The translations under genes and the position numbers were made by a program. From positions 6,365,230 through 6,429,229 of the forward strand of contig NW_023998414.1 of assembly GCF_014805625.2 (NCBI RefSeq): a stretch of DNA of 64,000 nucleotides, read 5' to 3'. This DNA comes from Glossina fuscipes. Taxonomy: Eukaryota > Arthropoda > Insecta > Diptera > Glossinidae. Under the pieces are notes generated by a model. The model was not told the DNA's origin, made no database searches, and saw only the letters and a list, made by a program, of their open reading frames with translations. Positions 49,191-62,019 of the stretch are shown here, piece after piece (position 1 is the first letter of the stretch; each line of letters begins with the position of its first letter).

Positions 49191-49696
49191 GCTAAGTTTT
49201 ATTTTTTTTTTTTAGTTTCGGTCCTTCAGCACTTAATGTGAAATGGGCTAAAACTTCAGATCGCTTATATTTTATTACTATTGCTATCCTCTCTTAAAGC
49301 AAAACGTTATGGTTTAGTTGAGGTGTTTGTATGGTGTAGCGCTTTTACAATTCTTTATAAAGGCACACGTTACAAATCGTGTAAGAAATTTAATATAAGA
49401 TCTTAACGGCTATAGATTTATATTTGTGGGTACAAAGCAAACGATAATAATATTTTGGTCAATAAGTTCCAGGAATTTCGATTTATAAACAACATCTATA
49501 ACTGGTAACGTTTTTTTCAAGCCTGAAGCGTGTCGAAATTTTATATGAAAAGTGAAGTTGCTAGACATAAACAATTTCAAAAAGATATCGAAAGGCTGCA
49601 CTTTAACCATTTTCATGGGCGTGCAAAAGAAAGGATAACCACCTTTACTTAGAGTGGAACAAAAGCATCAAATTTTTTTTTAATGCGGCCAATCAC

Positions 49697-49928
49697 TAAG
49701 GAGATGTCCCCTATTCGCGTAACACGGGATCGATCAGAGAGTAATGAGGAAAGAAGTAGGGAGATGGTGGCCGCAGTCTAGCGGATGTTTGCCCAGTTAT
49801 GTTTTTACTGACTGATCACTCTTTATATGTATGGCCAAAGTAAGCTCTATCGCTCTGAGATTTAAATCCGTGAACACTAGCTTGGCAGTCGCCATTCTTA
49901 CATACTCGCTCACTCAAGCGGATGATTG
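49697..49928 (+). repeat. Family B repeat, long copy
   Basis: It begins GATGTCCCCTATTCGCGTAA, matching the head of the 25.9-kb copy, then GTGGCCGCAGTCTAGCGGAT, CTGAGATTTAAATCCGTGAA and TTCTTACATACTCGCTCACT. It confirms that the family is over 200 bp long with both boxes inside. Confidence 0.55.
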
Positions 49929-50779
49929 ATCAGTGTTTGAACGATTTAACTGCAATAGTAATATCTCAATGGACGACTTAGGTCAAATGATGCGATCATT
50001 GCCGCAACTGTAGCGTATTTAGATCGCAATGTTGGCAACTGATTGTATGAAAAAGGCAACAAAATGTTAAAGACGCATTATATTGATGATTATATAACAT
50101 CTTTCTGCGAGACAATATAATAAAAAACGAACCATATTTTTCTTACTTAATCCCGGGACTTATTGATCGATATATTAAGTGTAACAAATTGGAATTTACA
50201 TTATTTGTTATTGTGTGCGAGTAAAAATTTCAATTTTCATTGAATTGTTTCAGTCATTGAAAATGTTTGCCGTTGATTAATGATGATTTTTTATGACGGT
50301 AGATGTGTATCATCAAATGACATAAGCAACTGTTAATCACAACGACACGCATCATGTATATATGTAGCTAAAGTATAAGGCATTAAACATACAAGATGTG
50401 GGATAAAGTAATGAAATCGTTAAGACTCAGTTAAGTTTCAGTTGTTGATGTGAAATGTATGCGTGTGTGTGTGTGTAGGTATATATGCATTACACTAAGT
50501 TACTAAGTTACTTTCAATAACTTTTCTCTTGTTTGCTCATCACTAAAAAAGATTAAGCAAAAATACGATGCCAGAGACTTTTTCTAAGACCATAATATCT
50601 TTCTATAGGATTAGATTAAAAAAAAAAGAAGAAGATACGGAAGATGAAAAAGAACGAATTACACGTCGCATCAAAATTTCGCCAGAAATTTCAGGTAACA
50701 TTTGTTTGGCCATTAAAAAGTTTATACTCTACTAAATTATTGTACATATTGGCGCACACAAGTATAAACAAACACACAA

Positions 50780-50782
<3 letters not shown>

Positions 50783-50824
<42 letters not shown>
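50783..50824 (+). repeat. (TA)n microsatellite
   Basis: About 18 TA units followed by TTTATATATAA. Confidence 0.85.
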
Positions 50825-51504
50825 AATTGCGGCTATCACTTCTATGATGTTGTTTGTCTTAGCCGTGTGTCGCTTCCAATTAAAGTTCTTTGGCTTTATT
50901 TTTTCATTTAATGACAATATAATTTGTTGCTGCCTTTGCACATTGCTGTTACTGTCCGTGTTTTTTCATTTATACTTTTTTTTTTCGCTTCTTTTCTTTT
51001 CTTTTCATTCTCAACTCTGTGGAAAGTATTAAAAATGTATTTTTAACAATTTTATAAATTAAAATACAATTAACAGCAATTCAAGTAAAACGCATTAAGA
51101 AAATATAAATAAAAAAAAAAATAAATAAAAATCTCCATGATTGAGGTTGACTCTCTCGCCTTGATTGAATGATTTGAAAGCAATAGGAGAAAAGCAAATA
51201 TTTACTACATCTACCTTAGGGTTGCTATTTGCGTTCAAATGTCTTTTCATACGATCGCCAGTTTATGCAATAGACGACGGTTTCTGCAAATTATTCAAAA
51301 TTCTTTTCAAGAAATCCATTTGATTGCAATAATCAAAAAAAAAAAAAAATAAATAAAAGAAACGAGACAACGACTAATTAAACATCGCTACTAATAGTTT
51401 ATGGAAGAAACGCACTTCTCGGCTGAGATGCTATGAAAGTGTTAGCAATTAAAAAGAAGTTATTGTGATTTTGTTTTATATTATATTCATAAAAATTGTA
51501 CTGC

Positions 51505-51528
51505 CACATGCACCGCTTTCAGTACATG
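51505..51528 (+). repeat. Solo arm related to the MITE-like element
   Basis: ATGCACCGCTTTCAGTACAT is close to the left arm at 37476. No partner arm was found nearby. Confidence 0.45.
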
Positions 51529-51569
51529 TTAATATGCAATTGTACGTCACAGTCGACCCTACACCTACA

Positions 51570-51900
51570 CTTTTCATATAAGGGCATATTACCTTTGTTC
51601 GGATGAATGCAACATACAAAAGTACTTCAGTTGGATCCACATTTTATTATACCGACTTAAGATTGTCTGTCTATCGTTCCTTTTTTTTTTTTTTTTTTTT
51701 TTTTGTATACAGCCTACAGCTCCCGATTTTTGAGATATTTTCATCGAATTTGGTTCACAGCACATTTTTAGCCCAAGGACGAACGCTATAGAAACTGACC
51801 CGGATTAGAATGCCTTTTTAGACCATTTCGCGTACAACGTTTTGAACTTTGAAAACTCATTACAAAAACAACCGTTGGGATAGGGACCGGATAGTGGACC
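51570..51900 (+). repeat. Family A repeat, 5' half interrupted by poly(T)
   Basis: Blocks seen are CCACATTTTATTATACCGAC, AAGATTGTCTGTCTATCG, a 24-T run, TTTTTGAGATATTTTCATCG, AATTTGGTTCACAGCACATT and AAGGACGAACGCTATAGAAA. They match the middle part of the family. Confidence 0.6.
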
Positions 51901-53396
51901 GAGCTTCCTATAACATATTAAAATCTAATAATTAATTGATGTTATCGCTATTTTTTTGAGATCATAAACGCAAGAAATGTATTAAACCAGAATTGTTAAA
52001 TTTGTTAGCGTGAACGGTACGTAGTGTCGTATAGAAATGATATCTATGTCAATGCCCAGCTTGTATTGACGGCTTCATGGAGACCTTGAAGTTGTCTCGC
52101 ACGAATGAACGGCACCGTCCTCTAACTTCCTGACGATCTTGATGATAGATATTAATACCAAGAATTGGGCGAATACTATCGGCTATAATTATACTGTGCT
52201 ATATGTCTTTTCTCGGGACATAATTCCAAGAGATGGGCGTCTTTGACTTTCAGTATTAGCAATAAGCTGCAAACAGGTCAAAAACTGCAAAAGCTTTATA
52301 TTTTAATATTCGAGTTTTAGACATATCGCTCTAGTCCAAGAACAGCATAAATTCGGAGCGTAGGCTTTTGCAAATATCATGAAATGTCTCGATTATAGTA
52401 TGATTAACATTCAGCTTGATTGTAATTATGTAATCAGTGATAATGATTGACCTATTAGATCGAGAAGCATTTTGGGCACATCAACGACGTCACGAAAAAA
52501 GCTTCGCCAAATATGTTTCGTTATACATGTTTATCTAGTAGCTTTCGCTTCATATATAACTTGCGTCTGCTTGCTTGTTAGACAATAACTTACATAATAT
52601 ATAATATTCTTTTATTCTATTATTTCCTCTTTTTTTTTTATATAATTAACTAACCAGGCGTTAAAACTCTTTGTTTTTTTTATTGGTTTATAATAAAATT
52701 TGTATTTAATCACCAGTTCGTAGTAAATTAATAAAATGAATGAACGCACGTCTAGCTACGGCTATTATAACCGATTGGATCCTTAATTACAATGGTAGAT
52801 AGGCTGATTCATTGCGCATAAAATTTATATTGCATACCATATACCTATATACATAGATAGGTATAGGTATAGATAGGTTATTACACTTGTTATCATAAAC
52901 TTTAAAAAATTTGTATTTTTTTTGTTAATACTAATAATCATTCTTCAAATGGATTAAACAAATGTTCGATGGAAATGTAAGGGAATTTTGCTGCTAGTCC
53001 TGTAGTAAAAATCGATCTTTAAATTCGTGGATAAAATACCGTCAATTTCACGTCAAGTCTAATCGACTTTGTAGAGCAAGCTAATGAATTTTTCTCTGTC
53101 CTCGCTATGGTTCCTTTCGTTTCTTTCCAATTGTTAAATAATAATTGCATCTAGAATTAACTTAAGTAGATTTTTCTTTGCATTCTTCTCTTTCCTTAGG
53201 TTTAATCATTCAAACAACGGATGTCTCTTTTACAGATAGTCAGGAAGGCTCAGGAAGGCGAGAGGGGATAAGGGCAAAGATAGACTGTAATAATCATACA
53301 AAAAAAAAAAAGAAAAAAGAAAAATAAAAACGCCAAAAAATAAAATCTACCTGATGTCCAATCCATTGCAAAAAGGTCCGAAGGAGGAAGAGAGAA

Positions 53397-53745
53397 ATCC
53401 GAAAAATGTACGGCTTGGACCAACTTTTCGTATAAAATATCAAAAATTGTATGACCTTTCTCTGTAAAGATTTCTTTTTCGTAAGAATTCTTTTAATAGG
53501 TGGGATCTGAAAAATAGACCTATATAGTCCAAACTTACAAATCACTATGGTGGACCAATTTTTATCATAGGATACGAAAAGTTATACAGTTTTGTCATGT
53601 AAAAGTGTATTTTTTCATAAGAATCCTTTTACGGGCACACGATCTGAAAAATAGATTTATATAGTCCAATCATCAAAATTATACATTTTTGGTATATAAA
53701 AGTTTTATATTTCGTAAGTATATTTTTCTGGAAGGGATCCGCAAT
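53397..53745 (+). repeat. Decayed tandem repeat, three units
   Basis: Units start GAAATCCGAAAAATG (about 53395), GATCTGAAAAATAGACCTAT (53504), GATCTGAAAAATAGATTTAT (53641) and GATCCGCAATG (53735). Each contains a TTTTTCRTAAGAAT-like block. The spacing is uneven (107, 137 and 94 bp). Confidence 0.65.
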
Positions 53746-53984
53746 GTTTGAACGATGTAAGTTCCAGTTGCTTACAAAATGCCGTTGAAATTATATGAAA
53801 GTTCCAAGAGCTGGATATCACTTAGGGCACTGCGTTTTTCTATATTTTTAATTGGGTCAATCTGGGAAAAAAATTGGCTTGGAATGAAAATGCAGAAAGC
53901 TATGAAATAGTTAGAAAATGATTTGCGAGATTTCGGAAAAACAATCTTAAGTCCGTCCGTCTCGCACAAAAAGAAACATGGAAA

Positions 53985-54240
53985 TAATTCCCAGCTTGGG
54001 CTGGCTTTATTGCATGCTTCGGTCTTCCCCAGACCTGACCCCTTGCGATTACTACTTATTCACGTCGATGCAATCAACGATTTAGCAGGTCAGCGATTCC
54101 CGGATGTTGAAAATATATGAAACTCGATCGATGGTTCTATCTCATCGCGAGGCCATCCGTAAGCTATCTAATAAATGGTAAAAAAAATTGTTAAGCTGTG
54201 TAACTATGCATAAAGTTGAATTTTATCAAAAAACCAAAAA
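53985..54240 (+). pseudogene. Second mariner transposase fragment (C-terminal part only)
   Basis: SPDLTPCDYYLFTSMQSTI is readable at about 54026-54082, matching the conserved third-Asp block of mariner transposases. After a frameshift it continues as GQRFPDVENI and then as HREAIRKLSNKW. It lies about 180 bp before the more complete copy in the same orientation. It is thus a separate, 5'-truncated insertion or a rearranged piece of the same family. Confidence 0.75.
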
Positions 54241-54414
54241 AAAAAAAAAAACGAGGGAACTTATTTGTACATCTGACAGAAGGTGATTGCGGCAAAGAGC
54301 TGCTTGCATAAGTGAATTTATTAAGAATATTTCTGAAATGCGATTTACCTGCGCAGTTTATTGGTCTTACTTTTTGGTCGCAGTAATATTAACAAACAGA
54401 TTTGAAAATTGGCT

Positions 54415-55275
54415 GCAAATTCAAGCGCTAAGGACTTTCGTGAACAGTGATTAGCCGATAAATACGCCTCCATCGAGAAATCGATTGCGGAATAGCTAAA
54501 CATATTCTTAGCAATTGCTTTTATGCTTGGGCAAGTGATCTAAGACTGCCTGTGAAAAGTTCGAAAGATTAAACATCTGTTCCTGAGGAGCTTTCGAAAA
54601 ATTGAAAACGCATCATAAACTCTATAACAACAGAAAGACATTTAATAGGTGCTTGCATGTACTTTGATCGGCGACATTTATTGGTGAAAATGATAAAAAT
54701 TCCATTTCGAACCTGTGCCTAAGGATGAACAGTGGATCTACTAGGACAACTCCAATGGCAAAAAGGGATGGGTTCGTCCAGGTGAGCCATCCACATCGAC
54801 ATCGAAGTGGAGCATTCGTGGCCGATAAAGTTTTGCTGTGCATATGATGGGTTCGGCAAGATGTAGTGTTAAAACCGAATGAAACTGTCAACGCTGATAT
54901 CTAACAAAGTCAATTGAGGATAGTATTGAACGATTTGTTTTGATTGTTGCAAAAAAGGCCAGCAGTAGCGGCTTAATAGACGCAAAGTCATCTTATTGCA
55001 CGACAACGTTGCAATCGTTGCAGGATGCACGATTGCAGCTCGAATGAGAAGTCCTCCCGCACGTAACATACTCACCAGACATAGCGTCACTTGGTCGGAT
55101 CGATGCAGCCCTCTTGCTGAAGAAGTGCGAAAATGACTCGACGATTGGATCGCTGCCAAGCCGATATAGTTTTTCCGACACGGTAACGCCAGGTTGCCAG
55201 AAATACGGCAATTGGTTATAGAAAATGACGGAAAATATTTTGCTTAATATAAATCGTAGCAAATTTTTTCGATAA
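54415..55275 (+). pseudogene. Decayed mariner-family transposase
   Basis: Split across frames with many stops, the plus strand carries mariner (Tc1/mariner DD34D) motifs in the right order: VPEELSKN near 54578; DEQWIYYDN and GWVRPGEPSTSTSKWS near 54729-54810 (first catalytic Asp region); KPNETVNA near 54875; KVILLHDN near 54989 (second Asp); TYSPDIA near 55070 (third Asp region); LDDWIAAK near 55140; and an ENDGKYFA-like end near 55220. Spacing fits a nearly full-length transposase of about 340 codons. Frameshifts and stops make it inactive. No clear terminal inverted repeats were found. Confidence 0.85.
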
Positions 55276-56309
55276 ATGTCTTTCTCAAGTGAAAAATGAT
55301 CAAAATTTTTGCAAAACAACTAATAAGATTGAAAGATTGATTGTAACCGAAGCCTTCGTCGAGTTGAATCTTCCCGTTAGTTCGTCGTACAATTAAATTA
55401 AAATAAAGCCTTAATTGATTGAGTTTTTTTGATATTTTCAAAAATTTATCAATTCTTCAATTTTTCTTTAAGAGAAAAGAAGCAAAAAAAAAAAACTCAC
55501 TTTACTGTAGAACTTAGTTTAGGAGACTTTTAAGAAATTATTATGAAAAAGTGTAAAGCTTTTTTTTTTTTATAACTAACTTATCTATATTAAGCGAAAC
55601 CTTTAAAGTGCTTTGTACAGAGGCGATTCCTTAAGGCATTCTGATTGGCAGAAAAGCGGCCAATTGAAAGCAAGTAAACTTCAATTATTCAGAATCTGTT
55701 TTTTTTTTTTTTTCATTATATTTTGTTTTATAGCGCTTCACAAGCACACCATTCCCATTATCAAAATGCACTAAGTGCGTTTATTAAGGTATCAGATCGT
55801 TTTTCCTCTGTTTTTTTTTTTTTTTTTTTTACTTTTTTAATAGAATTCTTATAAGAAAACAGAAAAGACTTAAGTAACGAACTCGCATTTGAACACATTC
55901 TCTCTCTCTCTCAAATATTTTGCTAAAAACTAATTACCAAAAATAATAATCGAAAAAATTCAAAATAATCACAATTTAATTGAGAAAACATGTAAAAATT
56001 GTTCGGCTTGAAATGGGAAAAATAAATTAAAAAAAAAAAGCGAAAAACAAAAACAAATTTTCGATAACCAGAAATTCACATTAAAAGAAACAAAAATGAA
56101 TAATGAAAAAAAATAAATTATAAATAATTACAGGTGTAGGCACATGTTGTGTATGTTGAAAATACTGTGAGAGAAAAAATTAAAAAAAAAAAAAAACAAA
56201 AAAATATAAATAAAAATGCACACACAGCACAAGGAAAATTTATTTGTGGCAAACTAACAACGGCACATATAAACAAACATTAATATTTGACTCGACATAT
56301 CTACCTATG

Positions 56310-56357
56310 AATATATATATATATATATATATATATGTATACATATATATATATATA
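56310..56357 (+). repeat. (TA)n microsatellite
   Basis: Two TA blocks separated by GTATACA. A further (TA)n run is at 57772-57800. Confidence 0.85.
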
Positions 56358-57770
56358 ATTGGCTACATAGATAAATGCTGCCAAAAACCAGTGAAGCAAA
56401 CAAGTCAAACAACTTTTCTGCTTGAATGTTGACTAAGGCTGCTGCTGATGCGGTCAGCGTCGCCACTCACTGTAAACGCTTTTGCTGACTACTGCTACCA
56501 TTGGCAGAGCTTAAGGAATGCATCGTGAAGAAAGAAATGTACATATTTACAAGCATTCTTAATTAAATTTTACTTAAGCATACAAATCTATAAACATGCA
56601 TACATATTTATATATATATATTTATATTAAGCGCGCATATACATAAACACACATGCAAGCGTACACATTAACAATAACTAAATGAACGCAAGAGAAATTA
56701 AAGAAAAAAGCATGAAAAACAAAGAAAGATAAATAAATAAATAAATAAAGAAAAAATTTTCATATAAAATCTTCTTAAAATGATCTATGCATTATATGCA
56801 ATTTTGTTTGTCTTCAAATAGTTACCGTACACATATACATACATACATACATACCTTTAGCAAATTTGCTTTCGCAGCCCTTTTTTTTTTTTTTTTTTTT
56901 TTTGTTTGCCTTACGTCTACGTATTCAAACTTTTTCTTTTCTTTTCATATTAATTTCCTTATTGTAGAGATTTTCTCTTCTCTTCTTCATCTCTTTCATG
57001 GCTTTAAATCGAAAAACCAAACATTTGTTATATTATTTCGTTGAACTCTTCCTTCTAACCATTGATTGCATGTAAAAGACTTTTTACATTTCATTTGAAT
57101 ATCTCTTTGCCTTTGTTATGATTTCATTGAAATTTCTTCTACACTTCATTTACTCTTGCATTGTGTGTAATTATTATTATTTTTCATAACAAAAAAAAAA
57201 AAAAAAAAAAAAGAAAAAATAAAAATAAATAAATAAAGAAAAGAAAAGCAAAACCTTGCTATTAATGGCTGTTTTGTGTTTTGATTTGATTTTAAGCACT
57301 TCTTCTTCTTGTTTTTCTTCTTCTTCGTATTATTATTATTATTATTATTTTGGTTTTTTCTAAATTTGATGTTTTCGTATTTTCCTTTCTTTACTTTTCT
57401 CAAATTGTTAATCGTTCAACTTACCGTTTTTTTTTTTTTTCTTTTTTTTTCAGGTTTTATTTAACTACTTTACAAAGCACATGCACATCGATATATATAT
57501 ATATATATGTGTGTGCATAATAAATAACAAATGAAATTTTATTGAGTTATATGAAAAAAAAAAGAAAAAATTTAAGGATAGTCCCGATGCTTTCTTATAG
57601 TTGTTGTCGCATTTATTTATTTATTTATATTTCTTTTGGATTTCTTTTCGTTCACTTATTGATATTCGCGTTTCATATTCTTTCTTATAAAGAATTTTTC
57701 GTTTCACATATATAAAACACACTCAAATCTCATCTGTTCCGCTTGTTCCGCTACAACGTTTATTTCACCC

Positions 57771-57803
<33 letters not shown>

Positions 57804-58371
57804 TATATGTACGTAAGACAACAAAAATAATCTTAACAGTCTTAATAACGCCAAGTGAAAAATAATCAAAATAATTATGGAAAAGTGTAAAAAATTAAGA
57901 AATTAAGATCGATTTAATAAAAATTGATTAAAATTCATTAAAAATATCAATTTATTTTTTTTTTATTTTTTTATTTTTATTTTTTTTTGGGCATAAATTC
58001 TTTTTGCAATTTTAATTTATACGGTCACGTTATAACGATCGTATAGTTAGCATTAAATAATTATTTGAATTAATTCAATCTCATATGCAAAAGTATATTT
58101 TATGTCGCATAAGTCTCTCACGTTAAGAAAATTTCCCAATTTTCACACATGTTTCTCGTTCAAAATTCCAAACCGAAACAACAAACAGATAAGAACAACG
58201 AATATATTATGTTTAACTAAGAAAATTCTTATTTTAATTGTTGTTATTCTTCAAATTATTATTTATTTAAAATTTCCGAACCGCACACACATTTACGTAT
58301 ATGATATATTTCGATTCGATAAAAAAGTTCACACATATCTCATATACATCCTCTCCTTTCAGAAAGAAAAA

Positions 58372-58432
58372 AATGACTGAAGACACTAAAGACTGAACTG
58401 ACTGAAGCTGACTGAATCGACTAAGACTGTAG
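58372..58432 (+). repeat. Short GACTGA tandem repeat
   Basis: Variants of GACTGA and GACTAA recur about every 6-12 bp for 60 bp, giving an imperfect minisatellite. Confidence 0.6.
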
Positions 58433-59364
58433 GTGCAACAACAAACACGACAAAACACGGAAGACATGTTAGCTTGATTAGCTTGACTTGAGCTGTGTGT
58501 TCACTTTATCAAAATGTTTGCAACACTCGCAAAACAAAAAAAACAAAAAATAAAGCTTCATAGGCCTTGAATCTCTCAGCAACATTATAATATGCTGAGT
58601 ACTCTGTACTTTCAAGAATGACTGATTGATACTATAAATGAATTAATTTTTATTATTTATTATTATTATTATTATGATTATTTCGTTTCATATTTTTTTT
58701 AAAGTAATGTAATAATAAGTGCCTGTTTATTGTGCTTTAATTTTGAGAAAGTAAACGTTTCTTTCAAAACTAGCGGGCTTCATAGTAGTGTGTTAGTTAG
58801 AAAGAGCTTTCGAATCTGTCTATTAGCCTTTTGGTTTTAAGAGATTCTATATATGTATAGAGAAAGAGAGAGAGATAGCGAGCGAGAGAGCATCGTTAAA
58901 TGGCGAAATGTCGGAGAGAGTAGATTGTGCAACAATATGCTTATCAAGAAGAACTCGTAGCTATTTGGAGTATTTTTATAATTTTCACAAGTTGGGGAAT
59001 GCAGGGCAAATATGTTTACAGATCCTTTATCATAATATACAAAATATGTTTTGTATATATGCATGTATGTGTTTTGTTTTGTTTTATTTAAAATTTTTTC
59101 TTTTTGAGAGTAAAATTTACTTTGCTGTATGTTCTTATGGAACCCGTTTTTGCACTCTTCCAAGAGTAAGAATGACTTACTGAGATTTAAAATTTATCTT
59201 ACTACGTGTTCTTAGGGATGGATGTCTTTTTGTGAGTAAAATTTACTCTTTTTTTTTACTTAACTCTTAAGGAAGGCATCGATGTCGGATGGTGAGTGAG
59301 AACGGCTTTTTGAAAGTGAAATTTGAAAAATTTGCAAAATAAACAAAAGCAATCTGTTACTCTT

Positions 59365-59530
59365 ACAGAGTAAACAAAATTTTACAATGACAATGCCAGC
59401 AATACCGCAATGCTGCCAAGTAATTCTCTCAAAGCAAATAAAATTCTACAATACTAATGCTAGCAATATCTTAATGCTGCCAAATAATTTTTTGAGAGCT
59501 AACAAAATTTTTGCAATGGCAATGCCAGCT
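59365..59530 (+). repeat. 64-bp tandem repeat, 2.5 copies
   Basis: AAAATTTTACAATGACAATG (59376), AAAATTCTACAATACTAATG (59440) and AAAATTTTTGCAATGGCAAT (59504) are each followed by CCAGCAATA-like and AATGCTGCCAA blocks. The period is exactly 64 bp. Related GTAAAATTTACT blocks precede it at 59109 and 59234. Confidence 0.7.
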
Positions 59531-62019
59531 AAAATGACTGAGCGAGATTTAGCTATGTTTTAAATTTTCTCATTTTTTTTCTTCTTTTTAAGTGTGAAGA
59601 GTGAAACATTTCTCAGTTCAGTTCTTCTTTTAGTAAAGAGATCAAGTTAGTTCGATCTGTTAATTGTTTCATTTTTTCAAGGAGAGGAAATTTCTGTGAT
59701 AGTAACGATTGCAGGCATTGTTATTGCAAAATTTTGCTTATCTTCGAGAGGATTTTTTTCTAACAATAACTAGAGAGAGAGAGAGAGAGAGAGAGAGTAG
59801 TAGCGAAAGTAGTCAACAATCTCCTAGCAACTATACTAATGACTAAATGAAAGAGAAAGAGCGAAATAAATTATGTATAAATCGTTTTACTAAAAATCTA
59901 TCAGGTAATTACTTATCTGAAAGTCAGCTTATGTTTTCGGCTGGTTTGGGAAAGCATATGCGATAGCAAACAGCATTGGTTGATGATTATCGCTTCTTTT
60001 TGTGATCACGTAAGCACAACAGCTGTCAAATATACTCTCTCATACTTGTCGAATTGCGTGAAAGCAAAAGAGCGCCAGTTTGCTATTAGTATTGATTGTC
60101 TAGCGTTGCATTTATAAATTTACAAAAAAAACTAAATACCAAGAAAAATTGTTTATGTGCGAACAGCTGAGCTAAAAAAATCGCGTCTATCAAATGCCGC
60201 CTTCTTTGTTTGGACATCATTTGCCAGTTGAAGCTAATAAAAGGAAAAGAAATGTTTAACTTTTTAAAAAATAAGTTACATTCGTGTACTTAAATGTGTA
60301 TTCGGCTTATCGTCCGCAAAGGGCACTGGAGCTTCTAACTAAATAAAAACAATAAAATACAAATAGAAAATTGCGCAGCGCCGCGATGGAGAGAAATGCA
60401 TCACACACCGGACGGTCAAATTTCAGTGTCATCTTCTCGATAATCCGCAATGGAGGGCGGCAGTTCGTGGAAGGTGACTTGGAATCACTACCACTAGACC
60501 CTTGCATATTAAAAAGATTTAATACAAATAAATTAAAAAATATGTACATATGTTCCCTTATAAATTCCATATCTCATAATTAGTTAAAGTGAAAGTAGTA
60601 GCGACTTAAGCAAAGGTTAAAAATTCTTCGTTCAATTAAATCCTCGTTTTAATCGTAATTATCATTTGTTTCAACAATTTCGGTTTGCAAATTTTTAAAT
60701 GTCATCACCGGAATATCTTAAAGTCATCTTAAATAATTTGTTCGAAGAATCGTTATCAACCTGGCGCACGCGAATGCGAACAAAATGTTTATCAGTTATC
60801 GGCTGGCTTAACTCTATCTACGATTAGTGCTGTGCGCTCTTTGGAGCTGTATTTTTTTCAGTTTTTAAATGTCAATCAGGTAGGCAAACTTTTGGTTAAA
60901 AAAAGTTTTTTAAAGTTCATCATTTATTACTTTGCGGATTTGTTTCAATTTCCGTAATTTTTGTTAATATTATTTATTATTTGGCATACACATTATACAT
61001 ACGTATAATGATTTTGAGTAAAATTAAATATTGGAAAAAATAATTTCTTTTTCATTTATTTTCTTTACTTGATAAACTGAGCATCGGAAATAAATGTAGC
61101 ATACCAGTAGGCAGGTGAGAAAAAATTATCATTACATTGGAGCGAATATTGGCTAGATATTGTTTGTAAATTGTTTTTCCCATGCATTGCCATCAATTTT
61201 AACATTCCGGCATTGCCGTTTCATTGCATTTCGTGTGGCGTTATGGCATCGATAAAGCAGAGTAACGATTTAAATAATTCTTAAATTCATATAATTGTTT
61301 AGGAAAAACTTGGAAAACACTGCATATTCCTGAGCGATCGAAACTTGTACAAGTTATGTAAATTCAATGTGTTTTTCATGTATATTTTTATTTAAGATAA
61401 AACTGGTGTGCATAGAAGATTCGACCACAGCCGAATATAAACTTTTTTACTTATTGCATAATCCTGCTTTATTGACACTAGTTTAACTCACACAATATAT
61501 ATACGCATTACTACAAACAAAACACAAATCAACCTGCTGAGTCAGTCATATTTTATATAAAATGGATATATAATAAATGAAAATCATGTTAATTATAACA
61601 AATTTATATAAAACATTTTATAGAAAACATTCTTTCCTTCCTCTTATTTGCTGTAAGCTCTAATTTTTAAAATTTTCAATGTATGAGTCATTTTTCGTTT
61701 TTCAAGAGCTTTTAGTCGAAGAATATAATAAAGCTTCTTATCGTTTTAACCATAACACAGTATGCTGAGAACAAAATTCTACTTCTCAGAGTGAAAATCG
61801 TGGATGCAAGCTTTTGTTAAGGTTCAAAACTGAATAAGTACCAGCTGTTAGAGGTATATTTTTATTTTAATCCGTTGAAAGTAACAGAATTTTAAAAATA
61901 TTTCAAAGGATTGAAAGACAAAAAACAAACTACCTTCGCATGTAAGAAATTATTGTTATTGTAGAAAAGAATTCATAATCCAACAGTAGCGTTTCTCAGC
62001 TATCATATCATTGGCGTCT

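Noticed and set aside
56471..56560. GC-richer stretch with a GTGAGT donor on the minus strand, possible alternative TTC28 first exon
   Set aside because: No initiator or other promoter motif could be placed; weaker than the candidate at 45 kb.
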